Shown here: positions 1-5,656 of the stretch, piece by piece | Position numbering within the stretch: position 1 is the first letter of the stretch | How the letters are laid out: every line of letters begins with the position of its first letter | Origin: Flavobacteriaceae bacterium | GTDB taxonomy: Bacteria > Bacteroidota > Bacteroidia > Flavobacteriales > Flavobacteriaceae | Length of the DNA: 6,070 bases | NCBI GenBank assembly: GCA_016649785.1 | Contig: JAENXB010000174.1 | Span: 1-6,070 of the forward strand | Reading direction: 5' to 3' | Position numbers and translations under genes: made by a program | Notes under the pieces: generated by a model | Seen by the model: only the letters and a program-made list of their open reading frames with translations | Database searches by the model: none | What the model was told of the DNA's origin: nothing

Positions 1-697
1 GCAACAATATTTCAAGGTTGGGGAAGTCGATTTTTTTGCCTGTGGCCTGAGTTTGGTGCTTCATCCCAAAAATCCGATGGTGCCTACCGTTCACGCAAAC
101 TGGCGCTATTTTGAGATGTATGACAAACAGGGAAATACCATAGACCAATGGTTTGGCGGCGGACAGGATCTAACGCCTTATTATCTTTTTGAAGAGGATG
201 CAATTCATTTTCATCAGGTCTGCAAAAAAGCCTGCGATAAGCACGATCCGGATTTCTATGGAAAATACAAAATAAACTGTGACGAATATTTTTGGAATGC
301 ACACCGGGAAGAAGCCCGGGGAATAGGAGGTTTATTCTTCGATTACCTAAAAGCTTCCGATAAAATGACTGTGGAAGATTGGTATAATTTTGTCACTGAA
401 ATAGGCAATAGTTTTTTAGAGTCTTACGTTCCAATTGCAGAAAAAAGAAAGAACATCACTTATTCCAAAGAACAACGCGAATGGCAGGAAATACGGCGTG
501 GCCGTTATGTGGAATTCAATCTGGTGCACGATAAAGGCACACTTTTCGGATTAAAAACCAACGGGCGAATTGAGAGTATCCTGATGAGTTTACCTCCACA
601 TGTGCAATGGAAATATGACCATCATCCCAAAAAAGGCAGTGAAGAGGAAAAATTGCTGGAGGTGTTGGAACATCCGAAAAACTGGTTAGAAATTTAA
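1..697 (+). CDS. hemF: Oxygen-dependent coproporphyrinogen III oxidase, 5'-truncated by window edge
   Basis: This enzyme uses O2 to decarboxylate two propionates of coproporphyrinogen III to vinyl groups, giving protoporphyrinogen IX in the cytoplasm. The frame is open from base 2, so 231 residues are visible; by comparison with the roughly 300-residue family about 75 N-terminal residues lie upstream. Family blocks seen in order are FFACGLSLVLHPKNP, PTVHANWRYFE, GGGQDLTPYY, CDEYF...HREEARGIGGLFFD and the C-terminal RGRYVEFNLVHDKGT. Histidines at visible residues 21, 31, 71 and 101 match the spacing of the four histidines reported as important in E. coli HemF (96, 106, 145, 175). An internal TTG at 53 is not the start, because conserved family sequence continues upstream of it. 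The C-terminus is intact, with TAA at 695-697. The RraB-like gene and hemB follow on the same strand. The identification is firm. Confidence 0.96.
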   Translation, partial: QQYFKVGEVDFFACGLSLVLHPKNPMVPTVHANWRYFEMYDKQGNTIDQWFGGGQDLTPYYLFEEDAIHFHQVCKKACDKHDPDFYGKYKINCDEYFWNAHREEARGIGGLFFDYLKASDKMTVEDWYNFVTEIGNSFLESYVPIAEKRKNITYSKEQREWQEIRRGRYVEFNLVHDKGTLFGLKTNGRIESILMSLPPHVQWKYDHHPKKGSEEEKLLEVLEHPKNWLEI

Positions 698-744
698 ATA
701 TAACTATAAAAGACCCGGCTTCCGGAAAAAAGGTTTTAATATGC

Positions 745-795
745 AACATCCATAAACAGAAGTTTCTCACAAAGGGAGATTGTTTTATGGATGTT
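745..795. repeat. 14-bp inverted repeat (hairpin) between hemF and the RraB-like gene
   Basis: The left arm AACATCCATAAACA (745-758) is complementary to TGTTTTATGGATGTT (781-795), with one unpaired T in the right arm. The 22-base spacer contains a further short TCTC (765-768) / GAGA (776-779) pairing, so the RNA could form one long, partly interrupted hairpin. No T-tract follows the right arm, so it is not a classic intrinsic terminator. It could be a protein-binding dyad, an mRNA-processing or stability element after hemF, or a leader structure for the genes downstream. The structure is read directly from the sequence; its function is unknown. Confidence 0.6.
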
Positions 796-838
796 ATCCC
801 GTTTTCTATTCGGAATCAGCAATTAAAACTTAAATCAG

Positions 839-1159
839 GTGAAAAAAGCCAACAAATGGGCAATGAAGATTCTCAAATTATTTAGCGATAATTTCAGGGA
901 GAAACGAGAAGTAACACATTGGTTTTATTTCGAAAATTTCATGGATCTTGAACAATTTGAAGTTTACCTCAACGAAATTGGCTATAACACCTTAAATAAA
1001 GACCTTGAAAATGAGAAGGTTTATGATGAATATTTACTTATAGTTTATAGAATTGAAGTAATAAGTGAAGATTCCATTAATTTTGATACCTTGGATTTTT
1101 CGGAGAAAGCCAGGGAATTCAATGGAAAATATGACGGATGGGAAACCCGTGTAAAATAA
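839..1159 (+). CDS. RraB-like protein (ribonuclease E inhibitor family)
   Basis: This is a small acidic protein of 106 residues from GTG 839, or 98 from ATG 863. It resembles the RraB family, which in E. coli binds RNase E and modulates mRNA decay. The family signs are an early aromatic strand (THWFYFEN), a helix and turn ending in LNEIGY, a second strand (YDEYLLIVYRIEV) and the hallmark ending A..FNGKYDGWETRVK, where RraB proteins carry a G.YDGWE block near the C-terminus. An in-frame stop at 824-826 limits the start to GTG 839 or ATG 863. ATG 863 is the commoner codon and keeps the whole domain, so it may be the true start; neither site has a visible ribosome-binding sequence. The gene lies 141 bases after hemF and 43 bases before hemB, so co-transcription with hemB is likely. 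Its activity here is inferred from family resemblance only. Confidence 0.75.
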   Translation: MKKANKWAMKILKLFSDNFREKREVTHWFYFENFMDLEQFEVYLNEIGYNTLNKDLENEKVYDEYLLIVYRIEVISEDSINFDTLDFSEKAREFNGKYDGWETRVK

Positions 1160-1202
1160 ATATAATTGCCGGCTGAAACTGCTGACTGAAAAAATAATAA
1201 AT

Positions 1203-2177
1203 ATGTATCCACTAAGAAGAAACAGAAGACTGCGATCTACAGAAGCGATCAGATCATTGGTTCGGGAAACAATTATCACCCCTGACGATTTTTTGATGCC
1301 GATATTTGTGGTTGAAGGAAAAAACATAAAAGAAGAAATAACTTCCATGCCGGATTGTTTCCGGTTTAGCCTGGACCTTTTAGAAAAAGAGGTGAAGGAA
1401 ATCTGGGCATTGGGAATAAAATCGGTGTTATTATTTGTTAAGGTTCCCGAAAATTTAAAAGACAATGCGGGAACTGAAGCAATAAATCCCGAAGGATTAA
1501 TGCAACGCGCGGTAAAGACCGTAAAAAACGCTGTGCCGGAAATGCTGGTGATGACAGATGTTGCACTGGATCCTTATTCCTCTTATGGACATGATGGAAT
1601 TGTTAGTGAAGGAAAAATTTTAAATGACGATACCACTGCCATTTTAGCCGAAATGGCTTTATCTCACGCCCAGGCCGGTGCCGATTTTGTGGCTCCCAGC
1701 GATATGATGGACGGCAGGATCTTTGAAATAAGATCTCTCTTGGAGGACGAAGGTTTTTACGAGACAGGAATTATGAGTTACAGCGCGAAATACGCCTCGG
1801 CATTCTACGGCCCATTTCGAAATGCCTTAGGATCAGCCCCGGGTTTTGGCGATAAAAAGACCTATCAAATGGATCCATCCAATCGCGATGAAGCGGTGAG
1901 GGAAACTTTAATGGATATTGAAGAAGGCGCCGATATTGTGATGGTGAAACCGGGCTTATGTTATCTGGATATTGTTCGTGATATCAAAAACGTGGTAAAT
2001 GTTCCGGTAGCAGTTTACCAGGTAAGCGGCGAATATGCGATGATCAAAGCTGCAGCCGAAAAAGGCTGGCTGGATCACGATGCCGTTGTTTTGGAACAAC
2101 TCACCGCAATAAAACGAGCCGGCGCAAATATAATAGCTACCTATTTTGCCAAAGATGCGGTTAAGTTGATCTCATAA
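1203..2177 (+). CDS. hemB: Delta-aminolevulinic acid dehydratase (porphobilinogen synthase), aspartate-type
   Basis: HemB condenses two 5-aminolevulinate molecules to porphobilinogen, the first pyrrole of haem and other tetrapyrroles; it is cytoplasmic and usually octameric. The 324-residue length is full size. The two Schiff-base lysines are visible: K196 in SYSAKYASAFYGPFRNA and K249 in the signature GADIVMVKPGLCYLD. The N-terminal R.RRLR.....R...E block and the ending GANIIATYFAKDA also fit. In the metal-site loop (119-132, DVALDPYSSYGHDG) the three cysteines of zinc-dependent enzymes are replaced by A121, D123 and D131. This is the pattern of the Pseudomonas-type enzyme, which needs Mg2+ rather than catalytic zinc. 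ATG 1203 fits the family start; it follows an AT-rich stretch with no Shine-Dalgarno. The gene begins 43 bases after the RraB-like gene and is probably co-transcribed with it. Confidence 0.98.
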   Translation: MYPLRRNRRLRSTEAIRSLVRETIITPDDFLMPIFVVEGKNIKEEITSMPDCFRFSLDLLEKEVKEIWALGIKSVLLFVKVPENLKDNAGTEAINPEGLMQRAVKTVKNAVPEMLVMTDVALDPYSSYGHDGIVSEGKILNDDTTAILAEMALSHAQAGADFVAPSDMMDGRIFEIRSLLEDEGFYETGIMSYSAKYASAFYGPFRNALGSAPGFGDKKTYQMDPSNRDEAVRETLMDIEEGADIVMVKPGLCYLDIVRDIKNVVNVPVAVYQVSGEYAMIKAAAEKGWLDHDAVVLEQLTAIKRAGANIIATYFAKDAVKLIS

Positions 2178-2272
2178 AAAGAATTGATCCAATCAAACAT
2201 ACGAGGTTTATTTTTTTAAAATTCAAATAAATAATTGTATGTTAAAATCTAACAAACAATTTGCTTTCTGCA

Positions 2273-2280
2273 TACATTTG
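2273..2280 (+). promoter_or_regulatory. Possible Bacteroidota -7 box next to the 118-residue gene
   Basis: TACATTTG matches the Bacteroidota -7 consensus TAnnTTTG exactly. No TTG lies at the usual 17-23 bases upstream; the nearest, at 2261-2263, is only 9 bases away. The box ends 4 bases before the GTG at 2285, so a transcript started from it would be leaderless or nearly so. An exact match to this short consensus can arise by chance in AT-rich DNA, so support is weak. Confidence 0.3.
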
Positions 2281-2284
2281 AACT

Positions 2285-2641
2285 GTGAAATTCAAAAAGA
2301 TAAATAGTATCATTCCTATTTTGCTGCTGGCATTTTTTAGTGCTTTCGGCAATAATCCTATTTCTATCCCGGCAGTTTACAACAATTTGAATGCGCGGGA
2401 TTTTGATTATTTACAGGCCGATCAGAATACAAACGCGATATTCTTTAAGGAAATATCTTCCATCAGTCTTTTTCAGATCGAACCGGAAAACAATTCCGGA
2501 AATACGAACTGTGACTTAAGGAAAAATCCTTCATCTTTAATATTAAATTATGTTCCGGAAAACAGCAATTCCTGGACATTTCTTCAGGATATAAGGGATA
2601 TCCTGGAACATCAAATCTTCCCATTTCATTTTTTTTGGTGA
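2285..2641 (+). CDS. Exported small protein of unknown function (118 residues)
   Basis: I do not recognise a family. The N-terminus is a clear Sec signal: basic MKFKK, a hydrophobic core (IIPILLLAFFSAF, residues 9-21), then a polar N-rich stretch, with possible cleavage after SAFG. No lipobox is visible, and the only cysteine, C76, is in the mature part. The mature protein is about 95 residues and Asn/Ser-rich. It has a predicted helical segment (WTFLQDIRDILEHQ, about 97-110) and an aromatic last stretch, IFPFHFFW. TGA at 2279-2281 lies in frame two codons upstream, and the signal peptide begins exactly at GTG 2285, so GTG is the likely start. It begins 107 bases after hemB with no clear terminator between, so read-through is possible. 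It could be periplasmic or associated with the outer membrane; the location is inference. Confidence 0.7.
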   Translation: MKFKKINSIIPILLLAFFSAFGNNPISIPAVYNNLNARDFDYLQADQNTNAIFFKEISSISLFQIEPENNSGNTNCDLRKNPSSLILNYVPENSNSWTFLQDIRDILEHQIFPFHFFW

Positions 2642-2707
2642 TAAATCCGGTTTAAAAACAGGATTTCAGCAGGGCTTTTAGAAAAAGTCTAATGCTCTTG
2701 TACGCTT

Positions 2708-2733
2708 AAAATTTCAGTAATTCTGAAAATTTT
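2708..2733 (+). terminator. AT-rich hairpin, possible weak terminator
   Basis: AAAATTTCAG (2708-2717) pairs with CTGAAA (2723-2728) plus TTTT (2730-2733), with A2729 bulged and a 5-base loop. Five T residues (2730-2734) overlap the end of the stem. It lies 67 bases after the exported-protein gene and 41 bases before the next gene. It could be a weak terminator or a dyad operator for the downstream gene. The low G+C content of the stem makes termination uncertain. Confidence 0.3.
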
Positions 2734-2760
2734 TCAGTACAAAAAAAATTCAATTCACCT

Positions 2761-2768
2761 TAAATTTA
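2761..2768 (+). promoter_or_regulatory. Possible -7 box for the membrane-anchored protein gene
   Basis: TAAATTTA differs from TAnnTTTG only in the last base and ends 6 bases before ATG 2775, so initiation from it would give almost no leader. No TTG -33 box is found at the expected distance; the nearest similar triplet is TTC at 2734-2736. This is a weak call, made on one element only. Confidence 0.25.
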
Positions 2769-2774
2769 GAAAAA

Positions 2775-3263
2775 ATGGATTTCAAATCAATCGAAATTGG
2801 CATTGCATTAATATTATTGTTTATTGTCCCAATCTTTTATATGATCTACAGGCAATCAACCAAAGACAAAAGGCGTTTAAAAAAATTAAAAGATCTAGGC
2901 ACACAAAACCAAATGACACTTGATCATTATGAGTTATCAAATTCCCTTTTATTGGGATTGGATTCTTCAACCAAAAAATTGATTGTCGTAGAACCCAAAA
3001 ACGCCATGGAGTTTGACGTGATCGATCTTAGCAAAATTGATGTAAGCGCAATCGCGAAAAGGAGTGATGCCGAAACAAATAAGCATACCGGAAAAGCACC
3101 TATAATCAGGATTTGTTTGGAATTAATAAAAAACAATCCGAAACAAAAAGTTACCGAAATTGTTTTTTATGATGAAGATGACGAGACAAATATGGATGCA
3201 GATGTACAACTCGTTCTTGCAAATAAATGGGATAAACTTATCAGGATGAACCTTTCTGCATAA
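2775..3263 (+). CDS. Membrane-anchored protein of unknown function (162 residues)
   Basis: I do not recognise a named family. Residues about 7-25 (IGIALILLFIVPIFYMIYR) form one transmembrane helix. It is followed at once by a strongly basic segment (STKDKRRLKKLKDLG), which by the positive-inside rule places the C-terminal 130 residues in the cytoplasm. The soluble part alternates short hydrophobic strands (SLLLGLDSSTKKLIVVE, EFDVIDLSKIDV, PIIRICLELI, VTEIVFYDEDDE) and ends in a helix containing ALVANK-like residues and WDKLIRMNL. This layout, strand-rich with a closing helix, recalls small PH-like or membrane-stress domains, but that is a guess from pattern. An acidic patch, DEDDETNMDAD, precedes the last helix. 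The ATG start fits because the anchor begins directly after it. The gene ends 18 bases before a strong terminator, so it is the last gene of its transcript. Confidence 0.75.
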   Translation: MDFKSIEIGIALILLFIVPIFYMIYRQSTKDKRRLKKLKDLGTQNQMTLDHYELSNSLLLGLDSSTKKLIVVEPKNAMEFDVIDLSKIDVSAIAKRSDAETNKHTGKAPIIRICLELIKNNPKQKVTEIVFYDEDDETNMDADVQLVLANKWDKLIRMNLSA

Positions 3264-3280
3264 AAGCATTAAATATATGG

Positions 3281-3319
3281 AAGCTGTTGCTGGTGTAAAA
3301 ACCGGCAACAGCTTTTTTT
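3281..3319 (+). terminator. Strong intrinsic terminator after the membrane-anchored protein gene
   Basis: AAGCTGTTGCTGG (3281-3293) pairs with CCGGCAACAGCTT (3302-3314) over 13 positions, with a single G-U wobble and an 8-base A-rich loop. Seven T residues (3313-3319) follow. This is a textbook rho-independent terminator for + strand transcription. There is no matching A-tract on the left, so it is unlikely to act on the other strand. It separates the upstream genes from the S9 peptidase. Confidence 0.93.
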
Positions 3320-3366
3320 GTTATATTAAAGCCGATAATCGGAATTAAGCTGCCAACTATTTTAAG

Positions 3367-3374
3367 TAACTTTA
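3367..3374 (+). promoter_or_regulatory. Possible -7 box of the S9 peptidase promoter
   Basis: TAACTTTA matches TAnnTTTG except at the last base and lies 22 bases before ATG 3397, a distance often seen in Flavobacteriia. The expected -33 TTG is missing; the 17-23 base window upstream holds only ATTAA-like sequence. A promoter must exist somewhere between the terminator at 3319 and the gene, which raises the prior for this box. Confidence 0.45.
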
Positions 3375-3396
3375 CACTTCTTGGAAATTTATTCAA

Positions 3397-5295
3397 ATGA
3401 AAAAAATAACATTTCTGCTGGCCTTTCTATGTGCTGGCTTCTTGTATGCACAAAAAACAATGACACCTGAACTTTTATGGCAAGTGAAAAAAGTTAGCTC
3501 GATAGGCGTTTCCGCTGATGGAAAAGAATTGTTCTATAAAGTTTCCACTCCAAATGTGGAAGAAAACAAGTTTGATTCCAAGTATTACAAAATGCCTATA
3601 ACAGGCGGAAACTTCACTGAAATTTCAAAAGACGAAGCAAAAGTGACCGATAAAAATCTTTCGCCAAGCGGACAATATCTTTTGATGAACAAACCTGTTC
3701 AAGTGAAAGACGTTGCGGGAAAAGATATTTATAATGATCTTCCAAAAAGTGATGCCTATGTTTATACTTCTCTGGACTACCGCCACTGGGACACTTGGAA
3801 CGACGGAAGTTACAACCACGTTTTTTATAAAGATGTAAAAACCGGTGCTGAAACCGACATCACCCCACAACAACCTTATTATACACCGCAAGCTCCTTTT
3901 GGTGGCGACGAGGATTACATCTGGGGGGCGAAAGGCGAAAATATCTATTACGTAAGTAAGAAATTGGCAGGAACAGATTATGCCGTGAGCACCAATACTG
4001 ACATTTATAAATATGACCTTGCCAGTAAGCAGACCGAAAACATTACTGAGGAAAACAAAGGCTATGACACCCAACCAGCATTTTCAAAAGAAGGCTCGTT
4101 GGCTTGGCTTCAAATGGTCACAGACGGTTACGAAGCTGATAAGAAGGACATTGTTATTTTGCAAGGCGGGGTAAAACAAAACCTCACTGGACAATGGGAT
4201 GGAACTGTAAATGGTTTTATTTGGGGAAATAACACCAAAGACATTTATTTCACAGCTCCGGTAGATGGAACCGTCCAAATTTTTAAGGTGGATCATCCCG
4301 GAAGAACACGAAAAATGCCCGTTGTGGAGCAACTTTCGCAAGGACAATTCGATGTTACCGGAATAGTTGCCGAAAACAACGGTCAATTGATTGTTACCCG
4401 AACTGATATGAACCATGCTTCAGAAATTTTTTCTTTCAATTTGAAAAATAAAACCTTCAAGCAACTTACGCAGGTAAATACAGAATTCTACAACAAACTG
4501 GATTTGCCAAAAGTTGAAAAAAGAATGGTAACCACCAAAGATAATAAGCAAATGCTTGTTTGGTTAATCCTGCCTCCAAATTTTGACAAAAACAAAAAAT
4601 ACCCAACTTTACTATATGCGCAGGGCGGACCACAATCTGCTTTGTCGCAATTTTATTCCACTCGTTGGAATTTTCAATTGATGGCTTCACAGGGTTACAT
4701 AATTGTAGCCCCAAACCGTCGCGGAATGCCTGGCCATGGTGTGGAATGGAACGAAGCCATCAGCGGCGATTGGGGCGGAGGCGCAATGCAGGATTACCTT
4801 GATGCTATTGATGATGTAGCAAAAGAACCTTATGTAGATAAAAATCGTTTGGGTGCTATTGGGGCAAGTTACGGCGGTTATTCCGTGTTTTGGTTGGCAG
4901 GAAATCACGACGGACGTTTCAAAACATTTATTGCCCACGATGGGGTTTTTGACACCCGTTCTATGTATGGAACCACTGAGGAATTATTCTTCGTGAATTA
5001 CGATATGGGTGGTGCTTATTGGGAAAAAGACAATGCCAAAGCACAGAAATCATTTAATGAATTCAATCCCATAACTTATGTTGACAAATGGGACACTCCC
5101 ATTATGATTGTTCAGGGTGGAAAAGATTATCGTGTTCCCATTGAACAAGGCTTAGGCGCTTTTCAAGCAGCACAATTAAAAGGAATAAAGAGCAAACTTC
5201 TTTATCTCCCTGAAGAAAACCACTGGGTGCTGCAGCCTCAAAATGCACTGGTTTGGCAACGTGAGTTCTTCAACTGGTTAAAAGAAACTTTATAA
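3397..5295 (+). CDS. Exported S9 family serine peptidase, dipeptidyl-peptidase 5-like
   Basis: This is a 632-residue serine exopeptidase of the prolyl-oligopeptidase clan, most like bacterial DPP5, which removes dipeptides from the N-termini of peptides in the periplasm. Residues 1-18 form a Sec signal peptide (MKKITFLLAF..., probable cleavage after LYA, before Q19); the C12 context is not a lipobox. Residues about 20-370 are the beta-propeller region. The alpha/beta-hydrolase domain starts near 375 and contains QGGPQ (409-413, oxyanion-side loop), NRRGMPGHG (440-448), nucleophile S491 in GASYGGY, acid D577 in GGKDYRVP and base H609 in EENHWV. The triad is complete and the length is only slightly short of typical family members. 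The gene lies between two terminators and so is probably transcribed alone. A role in peptide scavenging is inferred. The closely related acylaminoacyl-peptidase group is the main alternative. Confidence 0.93.
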   Translation: MKKITFLLAFLCAGFLYAQKTMTPELLWQVKKVSSIGVSADGKELFYKVSTPNVEENKFDSKYYKMPITGGNFTEISKDEAKVTDKNLSPSGQYLLMNKPVQVKDVAGKDIYNDLPKSDAYVYTSLDYRHWDTWNDGSYNHVFYKDVKTGAETDITPQQPYYTPQAPFGGDEDYIWGAKGENIYYVSKKLAGTDYAVSTNTDIYKYDLASKQTENITEENKGYDTQPAFSKEGSLAWLQMVTDGYEADKKDIVILQGGVKQNLTGQWDGTVNGFIWGNNTKDIYFTAPVDGTVQIFKVDHPGRTRKMPVVEQLSQGQFDVTGIVAENNGQLIVTRTDMNHASEIFSFNLKNKTFKQLTQVNTEFYNKLDLPKVEKRMVTTKDNKQMLVWLILPPNFDKNKKYPTLLYAQGGPQSALSQFYSTRWNFQLMASQGYIIVAPNRRGMPGHGVEWNEAISGDWGGGAMQDYLDAIDDVAKEPYVDKNRLGAIGASYGGYSVFWLAGNHDGRFKTFIAHDGVFDTRSMYGTTEELFFVNYDMGGAYWEKDNAKAQKSFNEFNPITYVDKWDTPIMIVQGGKDYRVPIEQGLGAFQAAQLKGIKSKLLYLPEENHWVLQPQNALVWQREFFNWLKETL

Positions 5296-5315
5296 AAAGA
5301 ACATTTTAGAAGAAG

Positions 5316-5355
5316 AAAAAGTTCCAAAAAACGAATGTAATTTGGGGCTTTTTTT
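5316..5355 (+). terminator. Intrinsic terminator after the S9 peptidase
   Basis: AAAAAGTTCCAAA (5316-5328) pairs with TTTGGGGCTTTTT (5341-5353) through a 12-base loop. The pairing includes two G-U wobbles on the + strand, and T residues run to 5355. It starts 20 bases after the peptidase stop codon. The A-tract on the left gives it a bidirectional look, but on the minus strand the wobbles would become A-C mismatches, so it should act mainly on the + strand. Confidence 0.8.
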
Positions 5356-5557
5356 ATTATCTCCATAGGGATTAAAAGTATCAAAGAAAGCTAGAAGACT
5401 GCTTTGTGAAAAATGAAAATGCAGAATTAATATTACTTAAAAAATTATAAAATCACAAATTTTCAGCTTAAATAAAAAATAACCATTCCGCGACTCGTTG
5501 TTTTTCAATTTATTAGAATAAAGTCTTGTCTCCAATGTCTTTCAACAAAGCCGACTT
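5356..5557. other. AT-rich intergenic DNA without a supported gene
   Basis: Together with its flanking elements this fills the roughly 360 bases between the S9 peptidase and ogt. Forward starts give only tiny peptides, for example MKMQN from the ATG-rich stretch near 5410-5425. On the reverse strand one frame stays open for 43 codons but has no ATG or GTG start. No tRNA, tandem repeat or CRISPR-like spacing is visible. A short inverted pair, AAAGTC (5520-5525) / GACTTT (5553-5558), is present but too short to call. I see no defined element here. Confidence 0.6.
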
Positions 5558-5590
5558 TTGCCTTTCCCCGAAAAATAAACCCTAATTTAG
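5558..5590 (+). promoter_or_regulatory. Candidate Bacteroidota promoter for ogt
   Basis: TTG at 5558-5560, preceded by further T residues, is separated by 22 bases from TAATTTAG at 5583-5590. This fits the Bacteroidota layout of TTG, 17-23 bases, TAnnTTTG, with one mismatch in the -7 box. Transcription would start near 5595-5598 and give a leader of about 60 bases containing the hairpin at 5611-5645. A TATAAT hexamer at 5598-5603 is also present, but the main sigma factor of this phylum does not favour that form. Confidence 0.5.
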
Positions 5591-5610
5591 TCCTTACTAT
5601 AATTATAACC

Positions 5611-5645
5611 GGGAATGCCCTGAACCCAAAGTTCAGGCATTATCC
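5611..5645 (+). promoter_or_regulatory. Leader hairpin just upstream of ogt
   Basis: AATGCCCTGAAC (5614-5625) pairs with GTTCAGGCATT (5631-5641), with one extra C in the left arm and a 5-base loop, CCAAA. GGG (5611-5613) can extend the stem with TCC (5643-5645) across a bulged A. The structure ends 11 bases before ATG 5657 and has no T-tract, so it is not a terminator. It may influence ribosome access or mRNA stability, or be a protein-binding dyad in DNA. The pairing is directly visible; the function is inference. Confidence 0.6.
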
Positions 5646-5656
5646 AACCAAAAGAT

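Noticed and set aside
53..697. A complete 214-residue protein starting at TTG 53
   Set aside because: Conserved HemF sequence continues in frame upstream to base 2, so TTG 53 is an internal codon of a gene cut by the window edge.
715..725. CCGG-CTT-CCGG pair after hemF as a terminator
   Set aside because: The stem is only 4 bp and is followed by A residues rather than T residues on the + strand.
741..755. Four-codon leader peptide (MQHP) upstream of the RraB-like gene
   Set aside because: It is too short to distinguish from chance, and no attenuator-like alternative pairing with a T-tract follows.
787..885. A 32-codon reading frame from ATG 787 overlapping the RraB-like gene
   Set aside because: It is short, has no family resemblance, starts within the inverted repeat and overlaps a better-supported gene in another frame.
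1034..1465. Reverse-strand 143-residue frame
   Set aside because: It lies opposite the RraB-like gene and hemB and its translation shows no domain; it is a shadow of real genes.
2183..2217. Terminator after hemB (ATTG/CAAT pairing plus a T-tract at 2211-2217)
   Set aside because: The stem is 4 bp and the T-tract starts about 17 bases after it, so the parts do not form an intrinsic terminator.
2643..2666. AAATCC/GGATTT hairpin after the exported-protein gene
   Set aside because: It has six base pairs around a 12-base loop and no T-tract; this is within chance expectation for AT-rich DNA.
3625..4938. Several reverse-strand frames of 82-149 residues opposite the S9 peptidase
   Set aside because: All lie within one well-supported coding gene, and their translations look like antisense of coding sequence without motifs.
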